Shown: in pieces, positions 1 to 7,810 of the stretch
Layout of the letters: every line of letters begins with the position of its first letter
How positions within the stretch are numbered: position 1 is the stretch's first letter
Source: JBHHZI01 sp046757965
GTDB taxonomy: Bacteria; Acidobacteriota; Polarisedimenticolia; SMYD01
Assembly: GCA_046757965.1 (NCBI GenBank)
Contig: JBHHZI010000001.1
Location: 1 to 64,000, forward strand
Length of the DNA: 64,000 bases
Direction: 5' to 3'
Program-made: the position numbers and the translations under genes
The notes under the pieces: model-generated
The model's database searches: none
Told to the model about the DNA's origin: nothing
What the model saw: only the letters and a program-made list of their open reading frames with translations

Positions 1-193
1 GTCACAGCGGTGTGTAAATGCTGACGGAGAAGGCTCGCCATTGAATCCTCACCCTGCCTGGTGGTGACACTCGCCCCTGGATGACCTGAGTATACGGGCA
101 AAGCACCGGCTGGACAACGGCGACATCGACATGGATCCGCCCATCGTCAGGCCCCGGCCATCGTTCCGATCGCCGGCCGGCGTCGCGGCCGCT

Positions 194-2995
194 TCAGGGA
201 CAGAGAAGAGGCATGGGTCGGACCTGATGCCGGCTGTCCCGTCCCGGATCGTCCTCACCGCAAACACCGCGCCGCGAGACGACCAGGTAATACAGCAGCG
301 CGCCGGGCGTGGTCGGCACGGCGGCGTCGAAGAACTCCGGAGGACAGGGTGCCGACACCGCCGGGCAGGCCATCACGCCGGCTGGCGTCAGACAGCTGTG
401 GTTGTAGATGAACGCCGAACCGCCGCCCGACGCCGAGCCTCGATAGACCCGGTAGCTCTGTGCCGACGGCACGGGATCCCAGACGATGCGGCCGCCGTTG
501 ATGGTGTCGACACGCACGGTGGACCCCACCGGCGCATGGTCACAGGCGAAGGTGTCCGTGGTGGTGAGGACCGGGTCCGCGAGCTGCCCCATGTCATTCA
601 ACCCGGCCGCACAGACGCTGCCGTCGTGACGCAGAACATCAGTGTGACGCAGCCCGGCACCGGATGCGAGACCGGTCACGCCGTCCAGGCAAGCGGGTGA
701 CACCGGGTACGGTTCGAGGCTGGTGGGCGGACCGTCGCCGAGCTGGCCCTGGGCGTCGAGACCCCAGCCGGACACGGTGCCGTCGGGACGCATAGCGGTG
801 CTGTGTGAGGCGCCGGCGGCAATGGCCGTGACATCGTCGAGCAGACCGGAACCGGCGCTGGGATCGAGAACCCGGCCGGGAAACGATCCGACCCAGAACG
901 GACCGCTGTTGCCATCGCCGAGCTGCCCATCGGAATCGTCGCCCCAGGTCCAGACCCGGCCATTGATGTCCAGCGCCAGGCTGTGATGATAGAGGCCGGC
1001 ATTCACGGCAACGATTCGTGACAGCAGGCCGGCGCCATTCTGCCCGCGGACATCCGTCGGGACCAGCACATCCGGCTGCGCGATGGGATTGTTGCAGCGC
1101 GTCACGCCCGCGCCGTTGTGGGCGCAGCAATTCGCGACACCCAGCTCGCAGTTGGTATCGCGGCCCCATGCCTTGACCGTGCCGCCGCTGAGCAAAGCCA
1201 GCCCATGGCCCCCGCCGCCCGCCAGGGAGATGACGCCATCCAGACCCGGCACGACACGCGGCACGGGATCATCGAGGCCGGTTCCCCTTCCCAGTTGACC
1301 GCTACTGTTGGCGCCCCAGGACCAGACCGACCCGTCGGCCTGCAGCGCCAGATGAAAGTAGGTTCCGGCCGCCACGGCCTTGACGTCGGTGAGCACGCCG
1401 GCCCCGACCTGCAGGGGCCGACACACGTTGCCCGGAAGACTCGATGGACACTGCCACCCGGTGTTCGGTGGCAGGCCGACCTGACCGCTCTGATTCTTGC
1501 CCCAGGCCCAGACCGTCCCGTCGGCGCGCAACCCGAGAACGTTCGACGTGTTCACCGACAGGGCGATGACATCGGTCAGGCCGTCGACCTGGCGGGGCTT
1601 CCACCGCGACGTCGCCGTCCCGTCCCCCAGTTGCCCCTCGAGGTTGTCGCCGAAAGCCCAGATGGTTCCATCGCCGCCCAGCGTGTAGCTCTGCTTCCAC
1701 GCGGCGGCGGCGCACAGCATGCCGCGCATCTTCACGCCCGGCAGCACCACGGGAGCGCTTGCGGCCACCGGCGAATCGTTGCCGACCTGCCCCGACAGGT
1801 TGCTCCCCCACACGGCAACCGAACCGTTGCTGAGCAGGGCCGCACTGTGCAGATGGCCGGCGGCAATCGCCGTGGCGCCGGGCAGCCCGGTGATGCCCGC
1901 CGTCACCGTCGGCACCTCTCGCGCCGGAGCCGGCAACGAGGCGCCGTCCCCGACCTGTCCCTCACCGTCCGCGCCCCAGCCATACACCCGCCCGCGCGCG
2001 GTCAGCGCCAGACTGTGCTCTCCGCCGGCGGCGATGTGCACGGCCCGGAGGAAGCCGTTCGCCGGGGACACCGCAACCGGGAGCAACTGATCGCCGGTCA
2101 CCGGACCGTTGCCGAGTTGAGCGCTGTCGTCGGCTCCCCAAGCCAGGACCAGCCCGTGGTCATCGAGGCCCAGTGAATGCTGGAGCCCGGCGGCGATCTC
2201 GATGCAGTGCCGGCTGGGGTCACCGGCAAACAGCTCGACCGGCAATGTCCGCGCCACCGTTCCCCCGTCTCCGATCTGCCCCCGGTTGTTGCGTCCCCAC
2301 GCCCAGATCCGCCCCCGCACATCCAGGGCCAGGGCATGGCCACCACCGGCGCTCAGGGCCTTGACGTCGACCACGCCGGTGATCGGGGTCGGCACCAGGC
2401 GGTCGAGGATGGTGCCGTCGCCCAGTTGCCCCCAGGTGTTGTCGCCCCACGTCCACACCTCGCCGGCGACGGTGAGCGCCAGGGTGAACTGGTCTCCCGC
2501 CGCAATGGCGGTGACCCGCCCGGACAGGCCGGGAATCCCGGCCAGCCTGACCGGCGCGGCGCGGGAGACGCGCGTCCCATCGCCAAGCTGGCCCTGGGAA
2601 TTGTCGCCCCAGGTCCAGATCTCGCCGTTGCCGTCGAGGGCGACACTGTGGGCCACTCCGGCGGCCACCGCCACCACGCGCACCAGCGCGGAGGACCGGC
2701 TGACCCGCACCGGCACGGTCTGGAACGGGCCGGCCAGCCCGATGCCGAGCTGCCCCGAGCTGTTGTCGCCCCAGGCGTAGAGATCGCCGCCCGAGACGAA
2801 GAGCGTGTGCTGGCCGCCGGCGGCGATCATCAGTGGTGGCCGCGCAGCTCGTCGCTGGCCGGGCTGGCGCCGCTCCTGCGCTGTGACGGGCAACGCCATC
2901 AAGAGCTGGAGAGTCAGCCCCGCCACCATTCCCAGCCGGACAAGAACCGCTCCTGTCCGCTTCGTTCGACATGTCTCGAGTGTACGCCGCCTCAT
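194..2995 (-). CDS. Secreted RCC1-repeat double beta-propeller protein
   Basis: Predicted secreted protein of 933 aa. The ATG at 2995 is chosen because a GAGGAGG ribosome site lies five bases upstream and a signal peptide follows (basic start, hydrophobic core, then ALPVTAQ). The open frame extends further upstream, but that part is not protein-like. I count 14 RCC1-type repeats with the pattern WGDNxxGQLGDG (for example EIWTWGDNSQGQLGDG), so two seven-bladed propellers are expected. Repeat 11 is disrupted (WGRDTNCELGVA) and repeat 14 has lost its Trp (AAGLNDMGQLADP). The last 110 residues resemble a fibronectin type III-like sandwich (VRVDTINGGRIVWDPVPSA) with several Cys. RCC1 propellers usually act in protein binding; the target here is unknown. 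It is transcribed divergently from the MscS-type channel gene. Confidence 0.85.
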   Translation of the reverse strand: MRRRTLETCRTKRTGAVLVRLGMVAGLTLQLLMALPVTAQERRQPGQRRAARPPLMIAAGGQHTLFVSGGDLYAWGDNSSGQLGIGLAGPFQTVPVRVSRSSALVRVVAVAAGVAHSVALDGNGEIWTWGDNSQGQLGDGTRVSRAAPVRLAGIPGLSGRVTAIAAGDQFTLALTVAGEVWTWGDNTWGQLGDGTILDRLVPTPITGVVDVKALSAGGGHALALDVRGRIWAWGRNNRGQIGDGGTVARTLPVELFAGDPSRHCIEIAAGLQHSLGLDDHGLVLAWGADDSAQLGNGPVTGDQLLPVAVSPANGFLRAVHIAAGGEHSLALTARGRVYGWGADGEGQVGDGASLPAPAREVPTVTAGITGLPGATAIAAGHLHSAALLSNGSVAVWGSNLSGQVGNDSPVAASAPVVLPGVKMRGMLCAAAAWKQSYTLGGDGTIWAFGDNLEGQLGDGTATSRWKPRQVDGLTDVIALSVNTSNVLGLRADGTVWAWGKNQSGQVGLPPNTGWQCPSSLPGNVCRPLQVGAGVLTDVKAVAAGTYFHLALQADGSVWSWGANSSGQLGRGTGLDDPVPRVVPGLDGVISLAGGGGHGLALLSGGTVKAWGRDTNCELGVANCCAHNGAGVTRCNNPIAQPDVLVPTDVRGQNGAGLLSRIVAVNAGLYHHSLALDINGRVWTWGDDSDGQLGDGNSGPFWVGSFPGRVLDPSAGSGLLDDVTAIAAGASHSTAMRPDGTVSGWGLDAQGQLGDGPPTSLEPYPVSPACLDGVTGLASGAGLRHTDVLRHDGSVCAAGLNDMGQLADPVLTTTDTFACDHAPVGSTVRVDTINGGRIVWDPVPSAQSYRVYRGSASGGGSAFIYNHSCLTPAGVMACPAVSAPCPPEFFDAAVPTTPGALLYYLVVSRRGVCGEDDPGRDSRHQVRPMPLLCP

Positions 2996-3299
2996 GGTCG
3001 CCTCCTCGCGGCGCGACCGATCGACGTGGGGCATGCGAGCGCGTGGACTGCCCGGGAGACCGTCCCTCGGTGGGGCGTGCTGGCGGGCAGGCAGCGCGCC
3101 CGGTCCCGCCCCCCGGGACCGGATTCGCCGCCAGCCGCTGCCCGGATCATACGCCGTCACCGAGCGGACGACAACCCCCCATCCGGGTGGCCTCGCGGGT
3201 TCGCCACGCGTCAGAACAGATGCTTTCGCGCGGCGGTCGATCGGGATACCTTCTCCGCTCGGAATCATCCGCGGCCCGACGACGCGCGAAGGAAATGCC
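2996..3299. other. Divergent intergenic region
   Basis: This 304-base stretch separates the start of the RCC1 protein (leftward) from the MscS-type channel (rightward), so it should carry both promoters. I see the two ribosome sites at its edges, but no convincing -35/-10 pair and no gene. Open frames crossing it are extensions of the neighbours and lack protein-like composition. Confidence 0.5.
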
Positions 3300-4577
3300 A
3301 TGGACACCCTGAGGAGCTGGCTGGCCGATGCCGGCCTGATCGAGTCCCACGCGAGCTGGATCGCCACCGGCCTGGCCATCGCCGGCGTCCTGGCTCTCGC
3401 CGTGGCCGTGAACTTCATCGCCCGGCGCGTGATCCTGAGCCTGGTCGCCCGCATCGCCCGGCGCACCCGGACGCAATGGGACGACGCCCTGGTGCGCCAC
3501 AAGGTCCTGGCGCGCTGCTCACATCTGGCCCCGGCGCTGCTCCTCTGGGGCCTGGCGCCGTTGGTCTTCTCCGACAGCGCGATGCTCGTCGATGTCGTCC
3601 GCCGCGGCATCCAGGTCTACCTGCTGGCCATCGGCTGGCTCGTGGCCAGCGCCTTCCTCAATGCCGCCCACGACATCTACACCACGTTTCGCGTGGCCCG
3701 ACGCTTCCCCATCCGCGGCTACCTGCAGCTCTTCAAAATCGTCCTCGGGCTCACGGTCGGCGTCCTGGCCCTGTCGATCACACTGAACCGCTCACCCTGG
3801 GTGTTTCTCAGCGGGATGGGGGCGCTCACCGCCATCATCCTGCTGGTCTTCAAGGACACCATCCTGGGCTTCGTGGCCGGCATGCAGCTCGTCGCCAACG
3901 ACATGATCCGTCCCGGTGACTGGATCGAGATGCCGCGCTACGGCGCCGACGGAGAGGTCCAGGATGTGACGTTGACCACGGTGAAGGTGCGCAACTGGGA
4001 CAAGACCGTCACCACCGTGCCGACCTATGCGCTGATCTCCGATTCATTCAAGAACTGGCGCGGCATGGAGGAGTCCGGTGGGCGGCGCATCAAGCGCTCG
4101 ATCTACCTCGATGTCAACAGCATCAAGCACTGCTCACCCGAGATGATCGAACGATTCCTGCGGATCGACCTCATCACGGACTACGTGCGCAATCGGCTGG
4201 ACGAGATCGAGGCAGACAACCAGCGCCGTAGCGCCGACACCTCCCTGCTCATCAACGGCCGCCACATGACCAACATCGGCACGTTCCGGGCCTATGTGCT
4301 CGCCTACCTCCGCCAGCACCCGCAGATTCACCAGGAGATGACCTTCCTGGTGCGCCAGATCGCGCCCACCGAGCGAGGGCTGCCGCTGGAGATCTATGTC
4401 TTCAGCCGCGACCAGCGCTGGGCGAACTACGAGGAGATCCAGGCCGATATCTTCGACCACCTCTACGCCTCGCTGTCGTTCTTCGATCTCCGACCGTTCC
4501 AGCTGCCCACCGGCGCCGACCTGGCCCACGCGCTCCCCGGCGCGGCGGCCGCGCCGGGGAGCGGCGCGAACGGCTAG
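3300..4577 (+). CDS. MscS-family mechanosensitive ion channel (YbdG-like)
   Basis: 425-aa inner-membrane channel of the MscS superfamily, which gates on membrane tension to release solutes during osmotic downshock. The ATG at 3300 follows a GAAGGA ribosome site. Several N-terminal transmembrane helices (first at about residues 19-41) precede the pore-lining TM3 and the conserved beta-domain entry (FVAGMQLVANDMIRPGDWIE). The sequence GEVQDVTLTTVKVRNWDKT is the hallmark of the MscS beta domain. A C-terminal extension of about 170 residues makes it like YbdG/MscM rather than short MscS. The last 15 residues are Ala/Pro/Gly-rich because a strong hairpin is encoded there. It ends with TAG, which shows that TAG is used as an ordinary stop in this genome. 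Confidence 0.93.
   Translation: MDTLRSWLADAGLIESHASWIATGLAIAGVLALAVAVNFIARRVILSLVARIARRTRTQWDDALVRHKVLARCSHLAPALLLWGLAPLVFSDSAMLVDVVRRGIQVYLLAIGWLVASAFLNAAHDIYTTFRVARRFPIRGYLQLFKIVLGLTVGVLALSITLNRSPWVFLSGMGALTAIILLVFKDTILGFVAGMQLVANDMIRPGDWIEMPRYGADGEVQDVTLTTVKVRNWDKTVTTVPTYALISDSFKNWRGMEESGGRRIKRSIYLDVNSIKHCSPEMIERFLRIDLITDYVRNRLDEIEADNQRRSADTSLLINGRHMTNIGTFRAYVLAYLRQHPQIHQEMTFLVRQIAPTERGLPLEIYVFSRDQRWANYEEIQADIFDHLYASLSFFDLRPFQLPTGADLAHALPGAAAAPGSGANG
4532..4562 (+). terminator. 13-bp perfect hairpin inside the 3' end of the MscS gene
   Basis: A perfect inverted repeat: GCTCCCCGGCGCG, a five-base loop GCGGC, then CGCGCCGGGGAGC. It ends 15 bases before the end of the gene and encodes the ALPGAAAAPG tail. 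No T-run follows. It is probably a transcription terminator or mRNA-stabilising hairpin isolating this gene from the SOS operon that follows. Confidence 0.5.
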
Positions 4578-4801
4578 CGATCACGCAAGAACATCATTTC
4601 CCGGACACCTGCCAGCGGTTCGCGTCTCGTGGTGCCACGCAGAGACTGCGCTGAATGCCGGCTGCGAGCCGCGGCCTCCCGGGTTCATCCGGCCGGTGAT
4701 GCCACGACCGGTTGACATCAGGCTGCACGCACCGGACCGCACGCCATGGCGAGCTCCGGCCTCGACTTCCCACACTCCGTATGGAGAGGGCCTTCCGTGC
4801 C

Positions 4802-4837
4802 GTACTCTTGCGTACCAGACAGATGTATGGTATAGAT
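4802..4837 (+). promoter_or_regulatory. lexA promoter with overlapping candidate LexA operator
   Basis: A sigma70-type promoter is visible: TTGCGT at 4808-4813, a 17-base spacer, then TATAGAT at 4831-4837, about 22 bases before the lexA start. GTAC-N6-GTAC (4802-4815) overlaps the -35 box. As GTAC is self-complementary, this is both a direct and an inverted repeat. Its position fits an autoregulatory LexA operator. LexA boxes differ between phyla, so assignment of the motif is inference. The ribosome site AAGGAAC precedes the ATG. Confidence 0.55.
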
Positions 4838-4859
4838 TTCCCCCTCAGGAAAAGGAACG

Positions 4860-5477
4860 ATGGGACGAACTCCTCCGGGACAGACCCGCGAGCGCGTGTA
4901 CCGGCTCGTGCATGAGCGACTGCTGGCCGGTGTGCCGCCAACGGTCCGGGAGATCCAGGCAGCTTTCGGTTTTCGCTCGGTGCAGACCGCCCGCGAGCAC
5001 CTCGAGGCCCTGGTGGCCGAGGGCCGTCTGGCCAAGATCCCCGGCCAGGCGCGGGGCTATCGCCTGCCGGCCGGCCGCCGCCGGGCCCGGCCGACCCGTC
5101 TCGTTCCCCTGCTGGGCCGGGTGCCGGCCGGGCCCTGGAACGTGGCCGTGGAAGATCTCGAGGGGTACCTCCCCGTGCAGTCGCGACACCATGGTGAGGA
5201 TCTGTTCGCCCTGCGTGTGCATGGCGACAGCATGACAGGCGCCGGCATCCTGCCCGGCGACCTCGTCGTGGTTCGCCGCCAGGCCACGGCCCGTTCCGGT
5301 GACATCGTCGTGGCGCGCCTCGACGACGAGGCCACCGTCAAGCGCCTGCGCCTGCGCGGCCGGCGCGTCGAGCTCCATCCGGCCAACCCCGCCTATCCGG
5401 TGCTGAAACCCTCTCGCGATGACCTGACGCTGCTGGGCAAGGTGATCCAGGTCCGGCGCGATCTGGAGAGATCGTGA
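4860..5477 (+). CDS. lexA: LexA repressor
   Basis: 205-aa SOS repressor. Residues about 1-70 form the winged-helix DNA-binding domain (PPTVREIQAAFGFRSVQTAR). The C-terminal S24-type self-cleavage domain has the Ala90-Gly91 scissile bond (GRVPAGPW), nucleophile Ser124 (HGDSMTGAGI) and general base Lys161 (DDEATVKRL). All catalytic elements are present, so RecA-stimulated autocleavage is expected. It is the first gene of a lexA-imuA-imuB-dnaE2 operon; its stop overlaps the imuA start (GTGA). The upstream promoter carries a plausible operator, so autoregulation is likely. In bacteria with two LexA proteins, the cassette-linked one often controls only the mutagenesis genes; whether a second lexA exists cannot be seen here. 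Confidence 0.95.
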   Translation: MGRTPPGQTRERVYRLVHERLLAGVPPTVREIQAAFGFRSVQTAREHLEALVAEGRLAKIPGQARGYRLPAGRRRARPTRLVPLLGRVPAGPWNVAVEDLEGYLPVQSRHHGEDLFALRVHGDSMTGAGILPGDLVVVRRQATARSGDIVVARLDDEATVKRLRLRGRRVELHPANPAYPVLKPSRDDLTLLGKVIQVRRDLERS

Positions 5478-6289
5478 GCGGAGCACAAGCCACCGGAGCC
5501 AGATCTTTTCCAGACACCCATCCCCACCAGGTCCCCACCGCCCGGACTCCTCGCTTCCCGGAGGCCTGGCCTCCCCCCGGCCCCGGGACAGACCGCCTCA
5601 TCTCCGGGACAGATGCGCTTCCCGCCCTGGATGACATCGCCCGGATCTCCCCGGCCAGCCGGGTTGTCCCGGCCATGCAGCTCGCCCCGGCCCTGCGGCG
5701 GCCGACGTCAACCGCCCGGTCAACCGCTGACACACTGGACTGGAGCCTGCCGCTGTTCACCGGCCATCTCGGCGAGATCTCCGGCTCTCATGCCGCCGCC
5801 TCCCTGAGCTTTGCCTTCCGGCTCGTGCACGACGCCCAGCGACGCCAGGAGCCGGTGGCCTGGATCCAGATCGGGGGCCGCCTCTTCTTTCCTCCCGACG
5901 TGGCCGATGCCGGCATCGATCTCGCGGCCCTGGCCATCGTGCAGGCGCCGGCCTTCCTGCCGGCGGCCCGGGCGGCGGATCACCTGGTGCGTTCAGGCGG
6001 CTTCGGTCTCGTTGTTCTCGATGTCGGGGCCGGGGCCAACATGTCCTTACCGGTTCAATCCCGTCTGGCCGGGCTGGCCCGCAAGCACGAGACGGCCCTG
6101 CTCTGTCTCACCGAGAAGAACGGACACCAGGCCTCCCTTGGCCCCCTCGTCTCCCTGCGTGTCGAGACCAGGCGCCGGCAGCGATGCGGGAATCGTTTCC
6201 GCTGCGAGGTGCGTGTCCTCAAGGACAAGCGGCATGGCCCCGGACGGGTCCATGTCGAGGTCTGCCGTGGACCGGCTGGCCTGTGTTGA
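5474..6289 (+). CDS. imuA: ImuA-type RecA-like translesion accessory protein
   Basis: 271 aa, starting at a GTG that overlaps the lexA stop and is preceded by GGAGAG. The gene position (lexA, this gene, imuB, dnaE2) identifies it as imuA/SulA-like, a RecA-fold partner of ImuB in mutagenic repair. The RecA-like core begins near residue 95 (LFTGHLGEISGSHAAASLSF). The Walker A region is degenerate: ISGSHAAAS replaces the GPESSGKT of RecA, so ATP hydrolysis is doubtful, as in many ImuA proteins. A Walker B-like strand follows (FGLVVLDVGAG). The first 90 residues are Pro-rich and low-complexity, longer than the core family. The 3' end overlaps imuB by about 38 bases. Confidence 0.8.
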   Translation: MSGAQATGARSFPDTHPHQVPTARTPRFPEAWPPPGPGTDRLISGTDALPALDDIARISPASRVVPAMQLAPALRRPTSTARSTADTLDWSLPLFTGHLGEISGSHAAASLSFAFRLVHDAQRRQEPVAWIQIGGRLFFPPDVADAGIDLAALAIVQAPAFLPAARAADHLVRSGGFGLVVLDVGAGANMSLPVQSRLAGLARKHETALLCLTEKNGHQASLGPLVSLRVETRRRQRCGNRFRCEVRVLKDKRHGPGRVHVEVCRGPAGLC

Positions 6290-7757
6290 TCTGCCGGCCT
6301 TGCCGCTGCAACTCCTCCTGCAGCAGCATCCCGGCTGGCAGGAGGAACCCGCGGCGGTCGTCGATCGCGACGGCCCCCATGGCCGGCTTCTCTGGCTGAA
6401 CGAGCAGGCCCGGGCGGCGCGCCTGCTGCCCGGCATGCGGACCGCGGCCGCCCTGGCCCTGGCCCGCACCCTGCGGGCCGCCGAGGTACCCGCTCACACC
6501 ATCGATGCCGCCACGGTCCGGTTGATCCGGCGGCTGCAGGATCACACCCCGCGTGTCGAGGCTGCACGGCAGGAACCGGGCGTCTTCTGGCTCGACGGGT
6601 CGGGGCTCGAACGTCTGCAGCCCTCTCTGTGCCGGTGGGGAGAGAACATCCGCTCCGCTCTGCGCCACGCGGGGTTCACTGCCGGTGTGGTGGTCGGTTT
6701 TGCGCGGTTCGGCACCTATGCCCTGGCGCGATCCCGGCCCGGCACGGTCACCGTGCTTCCCGATCGCGACACCGAGACACAGGCCGCACGCGCCGTGTCG
6801 CTCGACCGCCTGACCCTCGCCCCGGCGGCACGGCACCTGCTGAACCGGCTGGGCATCACCACCGTCGGCGCCTTCATCGATCTCCCGACCAGCGGTGTCG
6901 CGAAGCGCTTCGATGCCGCCACGGTCCGGCTGCACGGCGAAGCTGCCGGCACCCGGCCCCGGCCCCTGCAGGCCGAGCGTCTGCCGGCGCCGGCCCGACA
7001 GCACGAGATCCTCGAACCCCCTCTTGCCGGCATCGAGCCCCTGATGGCCGTGGTCGCGCGTCTTCTGGCCGGCACGTGCCGGACAGTGACGGCCCGGGCA
7101 ACCGCCATCACCCGAGTGCACCTGACCTTCCACTTCGAGCGCCTGGGTCACCACACCGAGACCCTGCGTCCCGCCACCCCGACACGAGACCTCCCCCAGC
7201 TTCTCGATCTGATCCGGCTGCGCCTCGGTGGACAGAAGCGGCTCGTTGACGCCATCGCCGGACTCACTCTCGCCGTCGAAGAAACTCCCTCGGCCGCCGC
7301 GCAGACGGCGCTCTTTGCCATCCGTCCCCGGCGGGATCTGGCCGCGGCGAACCGGGCGCTGGCGCGCGTGCGCGCCGAACTGGGTGAGCACACCGTGGTG
7401 CGCGCCTGTCTGCGCGATGGGCACCTGCCGGAGGGCGCCTTCACCTGGGAACCCCTGAAGAAGCTGCCGGCTCCCCGGCCCGGGGAAGTGATGGGTGGCC
7501 GCCTCGTGCGGCGCCTTCACGCCCGGCCACTCGCCCTGCCCCCGCGCCCCCGCCAGGAACCGGATGGCTGGATGCTGCGCGGCCTCACCCAGGGTCCGGT
7601 GGTGCGCGTCTGTGGCCCCTACATCATCTCGGGAGGCTGGTGGAACCGGACGGTGCACCGCGAATACCACTTCGCCGAGGTCCAGCGCGGCGACCTGCTC
7701 TGGGTCTATTACGACCGCATCCGTCGCCGCTGGTTCTTGCACGGCCACCTCGAGTGA
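6252..7757 (+). CDS. imuB: ImuB, catalytically inactive Y-family polymerase homologue
   Basis: 501 aa from the ATG at 6252 (an in-frame GTG at 6267 is an alternative). It has the Y-family fold, but the metal-binding acids are lost: the N-terminal motif reads [11 protein letters not shown] instead of VDMDxFF, and the SxDE motif region reads [10 protein letters not shown]. This is the known state of ImuB, which acts as a scaffold linking ImuA, the sliding clamp and DnaE2. A helix-hairpin-helix segment ([17 protein letters not shown], about residues 195-215) and little-finger-like region follow. The C-terminal 80 residues ([18 protein letters not shown]) match the ImuB tail. It is translationally coupled to imuA; dnaE2 starts 53 bases after its stop. 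Confidence 0.9.
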   Translation: MSRSAVDRLACVDLPALPLQLLLQQHPGWQEEPAAVVDRDGPHGRLLWLNEQARAARLLPGMRTAAALALARTLRAAEVPAHTIDAATVRLIRRLQDHTPRVEAARQEPGVFWLDGSGLERLQPSLCRWGENIRSALRHAGFTAGVVVGFARFGTYALARSRPGTVTVLPDRDTETQAARAVSLDRLTLAPAARHLLNRLGITTVGAFIDLPTSGVAKRFDAATVRLHGEAAGTRPRPLQAERLPAPARQHEILEPPLAGIEPLMAVVARLLAGTCRTVTARATAITRVHLTFHFERLGHHTETLRPATPTRDLPQLLDLIRLRLGGQKRLVDAIAGLTLAVEETPSAAAQTALFAIRPRRDLAAANRALARVRAELGEHTVVRACLRDGHLPEGAFTWEPLKKLPAPRPGEVMGGRLVRRLHARPLALPPRPRQEPDGWMLRGLTQGPVVRVCGPYIISGGWWNRTVHREYHFAEVQRGDLLWVYYDRIRRRWFLHGHLE

Positions 7758-7810
7758 CCACCAGGGAACCGCCACGAAAGACGCAACGCGACACGAAACA
7801 GGGACGCCCC

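Noticed and set aside
1..193. Partial gene at the left window edge
   Set aside because: No frame here has a ribosome site or recognisable motif; it is the region downstream of the RCC1 gene.
1118..2176. 352-codon open frame on the + strand
   Set aside because: It lies antisense to the RCC1 repeats and its composition comes from the repeated WGD/GQLG codons; no ribosome site or known motif.
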